The notes beneath the pieces were generated by a model. The model searched no databases. It worked only from the letters and a program-made list of their open reading frames with translations, and was not told the DNA's origin. A stretch of 64,000 nt of DNA. Origin: Sinonovacula constricta. Its lineage: Eukaryota; Mollusca; Bivalvia; Cardiida; Solecurtidae. Location of the stretch: the NCBI GenBank assembly GCA_007844125.1, contig CM017567.1, forward strand, positions 5,163,308 through 5,227,307, written 5' to 3'. Of the stretch, positions 1 through 9,500 are shown in pieces. The position numbers and the translations under genes were made by a program. Every line of letters begins with the position of its first letter. Position 1 is the first letter of the stretch.

Positions 1-180
1 ACAACATGTCAATCAGTTGTGCCAATGGTATCATGTTAAGTAATTATCACCAACTATGTAGATGAAATGTTAGCAAAGTGGGAACATAGAAAAGATGGCA
101 GGGGTGAAACAATACCCTCTGACAAAATCCATTCATGTCATTTTAGCACCCCCTGGTCAGTATTCACAGGTGGACAAAAT

Positions 181-208
181 GCCCCCCTCCCCCCCCCCCA
201 CACACACG
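181..208. repeat. C-rich tract followed by (CA)n
   Basis: A run of C broken by a single T is followed by four CA dinucleotides. It lies upstream of the first recognisable exon and looks like ordinary simple sequence. The rest of 1-364 shows no convincing exon. Confidence 0.8.
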
Positions 209-364
209 TGAACTGTCCAAGATAGATAGAATTCGTTAACACCGCCTAGTATTAAGAAGAAATCTTAATATCACTAATAACATGAGGGGGATTGTTTTAA
301 GTGTTTATTTTATCCACCTTTGATAATGCAAGATTAGTTTGAAGGTTTAATTTACTTTTTACAG

Positions 365-1362
365 TGGCAGAATGACGTGGGGGAAAACGGCCATTAGAAG
401 CAGAGGTAAAAATTTTCCCCATTCTCGTGTAGTTTCTTAACAGCTTTCATTTTAGAATAAAAAACATTTTAATATTCAAACTGAAATTAATAACCGAAAA
501 ACTGCATATGGAAAGTTGATTTTCAATTGTTATGAGCACAATTAAAATGTGTGCATACACCATGCTTGATGATTAACTGTATACTTTAAACAAATGTCTA
601 AATTGAAAAGATAGTTATGTAGATATTTTCGACAAAAACTAGGATGTTTGCTGTGATATGTAATAGAAATATTTAAAATGATCTCTCTTTTCTGGCACCA
701 GATTATATCAATATTCTGTAATTTTTAATAAATATTATGCACATGCACATGGATGAAGGAGAAAGTGGTCATTGGTGGTGACATTTACTTTCCTAAGCCC
801 AGTGTAATATATTCTTTTAACTGATGTTGTAGCAGAGTGATTTTTCACTTGGATTGTGATAACTTCTAATCCATTGTTTTGAAGCACTGAGCTAAAACTT
901 CAAATTATTTTACTAGACACCAAAGCCTTCTGGATGGATGACGATGTGGAGTTTTGGCTAGATGCACAAGTCTTGCACCGTTTCCAAATGGTAAGTAGTT
1001 CATTAACTTTAATTATAAGATATCAACATTGGTAAACTTCATTGATAATGCTGACCTCAGAATTTTTTTTTTTTTTACAAATCATAGTAAGCTAAAGACT
1101 AAATATTTGCACCAAATGTAATAAGATTTGAAATGTGTTTTTTTTTTAAGAATGCGGTAAGTTTCAAATTATTTTTTGACAATAGTTGCAATAATGCTAC
1201 TAATATGATTTCATAATCAAGGTTTATCAGGTTTAATTCAGTTAGGTTTATGAGATTATCAAGTACAGAGATCTATCGACCACAAACCTGCGAACTTGCA
1301 GTGTTTAATCTTTTTCTATTTTTTAACCAGTTATGTTTTGTTTGCAGGAAGAATTAAAGTGA
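365..1362 (+). CDS. 3' end of an unrecognised gene (three coding exons)
   Basis: Three pieces join in one frame through GT-AG introns. Exon A is 365-405 (acceptor TTTTACAG, donor GTAAAA). Exon B is 917-990 (acceptor TTTTACTAG, donor GTAAGT). Exon C is 1348-1362 (acceptor TTTGCAG) and ends in TGA. Exon A starts in phase (T completes a codon) and reads GRMTWGKTAIRSR. The split codon GAC (Asp) bridges A to B. Exon B reads 24 codons including FWMDDDVEFWLDAQVLHRF. Exon C adds EELK and the stop. Phase agreement across both introns is the main support, since random splice matches would rarely keep frame through three exons. The piece is about 42 residues, rich in acidic and aromatic residues, with no membrane segment or known motif that I recognise. 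A second acceptor 6 bp downstream in exon A (after 370) would also keep frame. The 5' part lies outside the window. No canonical AATAAA was found soon after the stop. I do not assign a function. Confidence 0.72.
406..916 (+). other. intron of the gene tail
   Basis: AT-rich intron between exons A and B, bounded by GTAAAA and TACTAG. Nothing else is recognisable inside. Confidence 0.65.
991..1347 (+). other. last intron of the gene tail
   Basis: Bounded by GTAAGT and TTTGCAG. It contains two long T runs (near 1062-1076 and 1138-1148) and no other visible feature. Confidence 0.65.
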
Positions 1363-1977
1363 AGTACGATATGGACCAGGGATTTTCCATTCTTCATAAG
1401 TCCTCGGTAATGGAACAATAAGAAGATCCACCCAAACACGCTGGTGGATGTCCAGTTATGATAATATTTACAACACAATTATTTATATTATACTATCTTA
1501 TAAAAGAAATTGTACCTCACTGTATAAATCACGGTATTCTTTGAAATGTTTTCGCAATGACTGCCTGAACACAATTTAGTTTGTTATAAATAATGTAAGA
1601 ATATGTTTCTTCTTAAAACTGTCATAATATTATGGTTTATTTTCCACGCACAGAGTGCAGAATATAATTTCTTTTGAATATGCTAAAATTTGGTTAAGTG
1701 TTCTAACCATAATTATTATTGTAGCACATGTACCAATCTTTGAAATGGTGTGGTTGTAGCTTATTTTAAATATAGCTCAGAGATATAACAAAAATATATT
1801 TGTTGACATTTTTAAATTTAAATTGTCTTTTGTTTTCGCCATATCTAGATTTGAATTAGGCCCATTTACATAATAATGCCACATACAAATTAAATATAGC
1901 TTTACCAACATTTGAGCTCAATTGAGCTATTATGATCGCCTATTGTCCAGAGTGTGTTGTTCAAAGAAACCATTTTT
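1363..1977 (+). other. presumed 3' UTR and flank
   Basis: AT-rich sequence after the stop codon. It has only weak poly(A)-signal-like words (TATAAA near 1498 and 1522). Where the transcript ends cannot be set from sequence alone. The satellite array begins soon after. Confidence 0.4.
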
Positions 1978-4900
1978 TCTTATTTAATAGTATGTCGGCC
2001 TAACGGTTTTTCTGCATTTCAAATTGGTATGCCAGCATAACGGAATAGATTTTCTTAGTGAATAGTAAATTGGCCCGGCAATGTGTTTTGTACATTTTCA
2101 TTTCTTATGCTGGCAAAACAGAATATATTTACTTATTAAATATTTAACTGACCTGACAGTAGTTTTGTACATTTTCATTTGTTATGCAGGCATAACAAAA
2201 TGGTTTCTTCTTATGCCATAGTATATTGTCCTCACAGTATTTTTGTACATTTTCAGTTGTTATCCCTGCATAATGGAATATAATTTTTTATTGAATAGTA
2301 AGCTGACCTGAGAGTATTTTGTACATTTTTATTTGTTATGCTGGCATAATAAAATGATTTTTTTCTTATTCAAAAGTATGTCGGTCGAACAGTTTAATGT
2401 TCTACATTTTCATTTGTTATGCCAGCTTAACAGAATAAATTTTCTTATTAAATAGAAAATTGTCCCGACAGTATTTTCTGTACATTTTCGATTGTTATGC
2501 TGGCATAACAGAATAGATTTTGACGGTTTTTTTCTTATTCAAAAGTAAATTGGCCTAACAGTATTCTTTTACATTTTCATTTGTTATGCTGGCATAACAG
2601 AATAGATTTTGACGTTTTTTTCTTATTCAAAAGTAAATTGGCCTAACAGTATTCTTTTACATTTTCATTTGTTATGCTGGCATAACAGAATAGATTTTGA
2701 CGTTTTTTTCTTATTCAATAGTAAATTGGCCTAACAGTATTCTTTTACATTTTCATTTGTTATGCTGGCATAACAGAGTAGATTTTGACAACGTTTTTTT
2801 CTTATTCAATAGTAAATTGGCCTAACAGTATTCTTTTACATTTTCATTTGTTATGCTGGCATGACAGAGTAGATTTTGACAACGTTTTTTTCTTATTCAA
2901 TAGTATTTTGGCCTAACAGATTTTTCTACATTCTCATTCGTTATGCTGGCATATCTTGTACATTTTTAAGTATTATGCCGGCTTAACCGAATATTTTCTT
3001 GATACTGAATTAAATGCTTGTCTAACAGTATTTTGTGTATATTTTCATTTGTTATGCCAGCATAACAGAATAGATTTTCTTATTGAATATATAGCTGACC
3101 CGACTATTTTCTGTACATTTTCATTTGTTATGCTGGCATAACAGAACAGTTTTTTTTCTTATTCAATTGTATGCTTGCTTAACAATTTTTTCTTCATTTT
3201 CATTTGTTTTGCCAGCATAACAGAAGAGATTTTCTTATTGAATTGTAAACTGACCTGACTATTTTTTGTACATTTTCATTTGTAATGCTGGCACAACAGA
3301 ATAGATTTTCTTATTCAATTGTAAACTGACCTGACTATTTTTTGTACATTTTCATTTGTAATGCTGGCACAACAGAATAGATTTTCTTATTCAATTGTAA
3401 ACTGACCTGACTATTTTCTGTACACTTTCATTTGTTATGCCAGCATAACAGAATAAATTTTCTTATTGAATAGTAAACTGACCTGACTTTTTCCGTATAT
3501 TTTCATTTGTTATGCCGGCATAACAGAACAGGGTTTTTTCTTATTCAATTGTATGCTGGCTTAACATTTTTTTCTACATTTTCATTTGTTATGCCAGCAT
3601 AACAGAAGAGATTTTCTTATTGAATTGTAACTGACCTGGCTATTTTCTGTACATTTTCAATTGTTATGCTGGCATAACAGAACAGTTTTGTCTTATTTAA
3701 TTGTATGCTGGCTTAACAGTTTTTTTCTACATTTTCATTTGTTATGCCAGCATAACAGAATAGATTTTCTTTTTGAATAGTAAACTGACCTGACTATTTT
3801 CTGTACACTTTCGATTGATATGCTGGCATAACAGAACAGTTTTTTTTCTAATTCAATTGTATGCTGGCCTAACAGCTTTTTTTACATTTTCATTTGTTAT
3901 GCTGGCATAACAGAATAGATTTTCTTATTGAAAAGTAAACTGACCTGACTTTTTTCTGTACATTTTCATTTGTTATGCTGGCATAACAGAACAGTTTTTT
4001 TCTTATTCAATTGTATGCTGGCTTAACAGTTTGTTTCTACATTTTCATTTGTTATGCCAGCATAACAGAAGAGATTTTCTTATTGAATAGTATACTGACC
4101 TGACTATTTTCTGTACACTTCAATTGTTATGCTGGCATAACAGAACAGGTTTTTTTCTTATTCAATTGTATGCTGGCCTAACAGTTTTTTTTCTACATTT
4201 TCATTTGTTATGCCAGCATAACAGAATAGATTTTCTCATTGAATAGTATACTGACCTGACTATTTTCTGTACATGTTCATTTGCTATGCTGGCATAACAG
4301 AACAGTTGTTTTTCTTATTCAATTGTATGCTGGCCTAACAGTTTTTTTTTCTACATTTTCATTTGTTATGCTGGCATAACAGAATAGATTTTCTTACTTC
4401 TTATTGAATAGTAAACTGACCTGACTATTTTCTGTACACTTCAATTGTTATGCTGGCATAACAGAACATTTTTTTTCTTATTCAATTGTATGCTGACCGA
4501 ACAGTTTGTTTCTACATTTTCATTTGTTATGCCGGCATAACAGAAAATATTTTCTTATTGAATGGTAACCTGACCTGACTATTTTCTGTACATTTTCATT
4601 TGTTATGCCAGCATAACAGAAAATATTTTCTTATTGAATAGTAAACTGACCCGACTATTTTCTGTACACTTCAATTGTTATGCTGGCATAACAGAACAGG
4701 GTTTTTTCTTATTCAATTGTATGCTGGCCTAACAGTTGTTTTCATTTTCATTTGTTATGCCGGCATAACAGAATAGATTTTCTTATGGAATAGTAAACTG
4801 ACCTGACGGTATTTTATGTACATTTTCAATTGTTATGCCAGCATAACAAAACAGTGTTTTCTTATTGAATACTGTTCTGGCCTAACAGTTTGCTTTTAAC

Positions 4901-5160
4901 TTTCATTTGTTATGCTGGCATAACAGAGAAGTTTTTCTCAATGATTTGGTAATTGGCCTAACAGTACTTTTTGTACATTTTCATTTGTTATGCCGGCGTA
5001 ACAGTTTATTTTATTCAATAGTATGTTGGCCTAAGATTTTTTTCTAAAATTTTCATTTGTTATGCTGGCATAACAAAATAGATTTTCTTATTGAATTGTA
5101 AATTGACAGTATTTTCTGTACATGTTCACTTGTTATGCTGGCATAACAGAATAGTTTCTT
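1978..5160 (+). repeat. satellite array with palindromic core, about 40 monomers
   Basis: Monomers of about 76-92 bp each carry a core of the form GTTATGCYRGCATAAC followed by AG. From 1978 to about 2960 the copies are degenerate or about 88-91 bp long. From about 3050 they alternate in two types, giving a dimer of about 155 bp (for example 3741-3895). Type A continues AGAATAGATTTTCTTATTG and ends with a TGACCTGACTATTTTCTGTA stretch. Type B continues AGAACAG, then a T-run, TTCAATTGTATGCTGGC and TAACAG. Spacings between cores alternate near 76 and 79 bp. Both types end TACATTTTCATTT before the next core. Short open frames in the array follow the repeat and are not genes. Confidence 0.93.
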
Positions 5161-5397
5161 CTCTATATTAAACTTTAATACTGTAGCATGTTGTTCCTTA
5201 TTTATGTTGTCCTTTTGCCCAGTATTGGTCAGAATGCTTGCTTCTGTACATGTAATTGTATGGCTAAAAATGGCCTTTTAAATGAAACATTTTGGAAAGT
5301 GTAAATTTAACCCACATATTTAGGTACCTATTTCTTCAAAATGATACCTCCCAATTAGGAATGATTAAACATTCCCTTTTTAAAATAAAATGCGTTA

Positions 5398-5715
5398 GTG
5401 TAACAAGTTATTGAAACAGTATAACACCGTTACAAAGTAGTGAACCAGTATAACAGGACAGCGTAACGAAGAAGTGAAACATAATATTAGAACAGAGTAG
5501 TGAAATAGCATATTAGAACAGGGTAGCAGAGTAGTGAAATAGCATATTAGAACAGAGTAGCAGAGTAGTGAAATAGCATATTAGAACAGAGTAGCAGAGT
5601 AGTGAAATAGCATATTAGAACAGAGTAGCAGAGTAGTGAAATAGCATATTAGAACAGAGTAGCAGAGTAGTGAAATAGCATATTAGAACAGAGAAACAAA
5701 GTAGTGTAACCGTAT
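5398..5715 (+). repeat. 34-bp tandem array
   Basis: About six copies of a 34-bp unit (for example 5549-5582, containing AACAGAGTAGCAGAGTAG and ending GAAATAGCATATT) run from about 5484 to 5692 with almost no variation. Degenerate relatives lie on both sides, where words such as GTATAACAG and GAAACAGTATAAC recur. It begins about 240 bp after the satellite array ends and shares the word TAACAG with it. There are no unique spacers, so it is not a CRISPR array. Confidence 0.9.
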
Positions 5716-6121
5716 AACAGATCACATGGGCGGATCTAGAGTGTGGGTCAGGGATCACTTGTCTCCCAGCCCCTGGAACTGTCAGTTATATCTTTCATGA
5801 AGTTATTTTTATATTTCAGTGTGTCACATCTTTATGGCAAAAGACGTCTTATTGTCATAGATGTGTACAGTGCTAACAATAAGACAAGCAAGCACGTAAT
5901 TACACCTAAAATGTATTGAAAAAAAACGCGTTGAAACCATTTGTCTAAAAGTCTGTCAATCATCTGAAGGAAATTGTACTATTTTAATTCTAGATGACAA
6001 TACTTCTCATGAAAACATGCCCCCTTATGCAATAGCCCTACTCGTACCTATGCTTCTCGCCAAATGTGATCTCCCCATCATGTTTATCATAAAGAGGAAA
6101 AGTTTGGCGAGTTTCGATGAA
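5716..6121. other. no recognisable feature
   Basis: AT-rich sequence without a plausible exon or repeat unit. Confidence 0.5.
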
Positions 6122-6200
6122 GGTGCGCCCGTAGCGTAGCGGAAGAGTCGTCGATTTGTAACTCCACTGAATGCTTACCATCTCACCGCGTGAGTTCAAC
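6122..6200 (+). mobile_element. tRNA-derived SINE head, degenerate
   Basis: An A-box-like TAGCGTAGCGG is followed by a segment that matches the head of the intact SINE at 35920-36165 (shared words include GTCG-CGATTT-TAACTC and CTCACCG-GTG-GTTC). The B box is decayed. It is a 5' fragment of the same family. Confidence 0.6.
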
Positions 6201-6649
6201 TTATTAATTTATCCACAAATAATTGTTGTTGTTATTGTTGTTTAATTTTAACATTTTTTCCAGATATAAACTATTTTCAACTTCATCAAACAGGACTGTG
6301 TATACATCTACGAACGACTATTTATGATGATGGGTTTTGTTTATGCACATGTAAACATTTGTGTAATAGCTAAATACTGCCAACTCTTTTGTATTTGACT
6401 TGATGTTCATTTAAGTAAATAACATGAGGTGTAATACACCACCGTGCCTTATTACTGATACATGTCACGTAAATACTCTTCTATGAAATGAAAATTCTAA
6501 AGCAGCGGTCGGGTTATTTACAAATTTTGAGTTAGTATAAGTCACTTTCCTATTTTGGGATTATATTTAGGTGATATGACAATCTGGTTATAGGTAATGC
6601 CAAGTAAAAGTCTACTTTTAAGCTACTGCTCGTTCAGCTGTCTTTACAG
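6201..6649. other. no recognisable feature
   Basis: AT-rich sequence between the SINE fragment and the 3' end of the LINE. It contains a short TTG/GTT-rich run near 6222-6244. No gene is seen. Confidence 0.4.
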
Positions 6650-6739
6650 TTTACCCCCTGGTCGTTGGGTGTATTCGTTAATCCCGTAATGTGGCAGCCG
6701 ACATATGGTGCTAGGAAGTCATATTCATCATCATCTTTG

Positions 6740-8530
6740 TTGACAGACAGTCGTGAAGCGTCTATGACTGTTCTCATGTAGATTGTTTCACTGATTTTCT
6801 CCATTCTCTTCTTTGTTGTAACAGTTTAACCCAGGAATCCAACTTGATGTTTCTCCGCTTCAGGTTTCCCTTGATGGTATCGTTGTATCGAAGGCGTTGC
6901 CTGCCTCTTTTACTTTTCCATTTGGCAGCTATAGGACAGAATCTATTTTGGAAGTCTGTCCGTTGGCATTCTCATTATGTGTCCAGTCCATCGTAGGTTT
7001 TTTATAATCAGGAGGTCTTCCAATGAAGACAGTCCTATTTTGACCATCACTTCCTTGCTGGTCACCTTGTCATTTCAGTTTATTTTCAGTATCAATCTAG
7101 TTGGTGCATTAAGAAGGCATCAAGATTTTTCACTTGGCGTCTGTATTATGTCCAAGATTCAGCGCCACATAAGAGAGAAGATACCACAACTGCTCTTTAG
7201 ATTTACCTTTTACTTTCGTTGACAAGTGGTGGTTGTTCCGGAGTCTTTGGCGAAGTCTACCAAATGACGCACTAGCCTTTGCCATACTCTTTTGTAATTC
7301 AGCATCGATTCTACCATCCCATGTAATCGTGCTACTGAGGTAGGTGAATACTTGGACAGAGTTAAGTTTTATTCCGTCAACTGTTACATCCACTTTCTGG
7401 GTTTTTGGTGAGTTTGACTGGTGTAGAACGTCGGTCTTCTTTATGTTGATTTAAAGGCCAAACCTCTTTGGTGCCTCTGAGATGGCAGTCAAAATATGCT
7501 GAATTTGTTCTGGTGTGTGGGCAAGTAGTACACTGTCATCTGTAAATAGCAGTCCTCTGGCCAAGACGAGAATGCTTTTGTCCTTGCAATTGAAGTGTGC
7601 CACATTAAAGAGGTCAGCATCTTATCTCGACTGAAAATAGACACCATTATCTGAGGATTCTGGCAAGAAACCTGTCTGCAATTGATAAGAGAGAGATTCC
7701 TCTGCAGTTTACACAATCTGTTCTGTAACCTTCTTGAAGATGGTAACGATGTTGGCATCGTTCCATGCTTGCGGAAATTAGCCTTCATTCCATACCTTTT
7801 ATTTCAATTTGTGGAACTTGACAGTCATATTTGTACCTCCATTCTTCCATACTTCATCAGGAATTCCATCTCTAACTGGTGCTTTGCCATCTTTCAGACT
7901 ATAAATTGCTGTTATATTCTCTGTTTTCGTGGGTGTTTTGTCAAGGCAGGTGTTAACTGCGCGTTATGCTTCAATTGCTTCGGGGGAGATCTCTCCGGGG
8001 ACAGTGAGGAGCTGTTGGAAGTGTTCATTTCATCTTGCCAGAACTGTCTTGTTGTCTCAAAAGGTTTCCTGTCCATCTGCTGACTTCATTTGTACAGGTT
8101 CTTTAGTCTGGGGTCCCCAAACTCCCTTCAGTCCATTATAAAACCCCTTCAGGTCATTTCTATCGGCTGTTCTCAGTAATTCCTCTGATTTTCTGTCCCA
8201 CCGCGCTGTCTTAAGTGATATAGAGTGCTGTTGAAGTTGTCTGCAGGCATCTTTGTATGCTGAAGCAGTCGGTCTGGTACTATAGACTGCAGCACCTTCT
8301 GATGGGCTTGGTCCCTTTTATCCAGTAGATGGCGTAGTGCCTGGTCATCTAGGCTGAACTAGTCTTGGTGCCCTCGGGCTGGCTTGCTAAGAGTTGTCTT
8401 TGCTGTATAATAGACGACTTGTTGTAGGGCTGTCCAATCTTGTTTTGCAGAAGAGCCATGAACCTCTTCAAGTTTGCCGGTGGCTACGTTCATCGCTTCC
8501 AGTAGACTCTCCTTTCGGTCCGCTACTTTG
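6740..8530 (-). pseudogene. LINE reverse transcriptase remnant
   Basis: The N-side part reads ACRQLQQHSISLKTARW, then LRTADRNDLKGFYNGLKG, then a stop. Further on, a frame shift occurs within sequence resembling the W-NANIVTIFKK region. The catalytic box of the YXDD type reads FTDD at 7535-7546 in the context LLFTDDSVLLAHTPEQIQ, so the two aspartates survive. It is followed (7130-7393) by an uninterrupted stretch with YLSSTITWDGRIDAELQ and FGRLRQRLRNNHH, which is the typical post-RT region. The C-terminal LEDLLIIKNLRWTGHIMRMP and RYNDTIKGN segments lie in different frames with at least two stops. The enzyme once copied element RNA at a nicked target. This copy cannot. Confidence 0.8.
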
Positions 8531-8965
8531 ACTTTGCTAGTGTTGATTTTGGAGGGCCTCTGGGGGACTTGATTGTTGTATTTATGTCGGTGAAAGGCAA
8601 TTTTTTATTTTGTGATGTCATGATTCTTTCGCTTATGTATTGTGGTGATTCTGTCAACCTTGAGACTATTTCCATTCTGACAGCAAAACATACACCAGCT
8701 TCCCCCGTTCTCCTGTCTGTCACTCCAGCAGAAGTTGTAGAACAGGTCACAGAGATTCCGTAAAGCTTGTCTCACACAGGGCAGCGATGTCTATCCCAAA
8801 CATAGCAATTGCCACAAGCGCAGTACTTCTTTCTGGTCTGTTTGCTTTAGCTCGGTTTTAGAAGCGTCCTAACATTCCACTGGGCAATTGTCAGGTCATT
8901 GGGTCGTCTTCCTAGTATACTTTTCACTGTCGACGGAAGATGGCATCGAGCAGCGCGGTCCGTGA
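8531..8965 (-). pseudogene. LINE endonuclease remnant (AP-endonuclease-like)
   Basis: The minus strand reads LTIAQWNVRTL, then after a disruption IDIAALCETSF, then GVCFAVRMEIVSRLTE and ISERIMTSQN. This is the N-terminal part of an APE-type endonuclease of non-LTR elements. The catalytic glutamate region (CET) is visible. After ERIMT the frame jumps almost directly to a linker (KSPRGPPKSTLAKSK), so the second half of the endonuclease, with its usual Asp/His residues, is deleted. Confidence 0.72.
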
Positions 8966-9427
8966 TCCAGGCGACGACCGATCCGGTATGGAGATTTGTT
9001 GGTTCATCATTTCATGAAAACGGCTTGCAAGTTATTTGAAATACTGGTAGCTTTTGCAAGTTACTAGCAGCACCCTCGGGGGAGGTAATAGCTGTTCTAC
9101 ACCGGCAAGAACACGTCAAGACAGGTGTAGGCTTCTAGTCCCTGCAGATGAGGGCCGGAATAGGACGGGGTTCTTCAACCGCCCTGGGCCTCCACTTTGG
9201 CCTGATTGTCTGTCACGGTTGACCCCATTAGCCTTCAAGTTCTAACAAGAACCTTTCTGCAAGGCAGCGGAAGACTATGCAGGGTAAGGGCGTCCATTTT
9301 TCCTACGGTATGTCATACACACGCATACCAAAAAGTCATATTACTTTCTCAAATAATCCTCTGAGGTACCCATTTATAGACCTGATTGGAGTGGAACAAT
9401 TCGAGGTAAATTTCTTGCTCAATGCAA

Positions 9428-9500
9428 TTAGCGTCAAACTGGCCGGGTTCGAACCAAGGACCCCGTGATCCAGAGTCGCGCGTCCTACTACTGGACAATT
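9428..9500 (-). mobile_element. tRNA-like fragment, probably SINE-derived
   Basis: On the minus strand a tRNA-like string includes an A-box-like TAGTAGGACG, GACTCTGGATCACGGGGTCC and a B-box-like GGTTCGAACCC. A tRNA of this shape would pair poorly in the acceptor and D arms, and no clean cloverleaf or termination T-run is seen. A decayed tRNA-related repeat is more likely than a functional tRNA gene. Confidence 0.5.

Larger units (their letters stand above)
6650..9260 (-). mobile_element. decayed RTE-like non-LTR retrotransposon (LINE)
   Basis: Read on the minus strand, pieces of a single endonuclease/reverse-transcriptase polyprotein appear in order from about 8960 down to 6740. These are an endonuclease start (WNVRTL at 8862-8879), later endonuclease sequence (GVCFAVRMEIVSRLTE), a linker, the RT catalytic box LLFTDDS, and C-terminal sequence with RWTGHIMRMP (6964-6993). 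The layout and motifs match the endonuclease-RT proteins of RTE/BovB-type elements, also seen as craniofacial-development-protein-2-like predictions in animal genomes. The clade assignment is from memory of the family. Frameshifts, stops and an internal deletion make it non-functional. 8990-9260 is GC-richer and probably belongs to the 5' end. Confidence 0.82.

Noticed and set aside
5484..5692. CRISPR-like regular spacing
   Set aside because: The 34-bp units are head to tail with no unique spacers, and the window is eukaryotic. It is a simple minisatellite.
9428..9500. Possible functional tRNA gene on the minus strand
   Set aside because: A and B boxes are present in degenerate form but the arms do not pair well and no T-run terminator follows.
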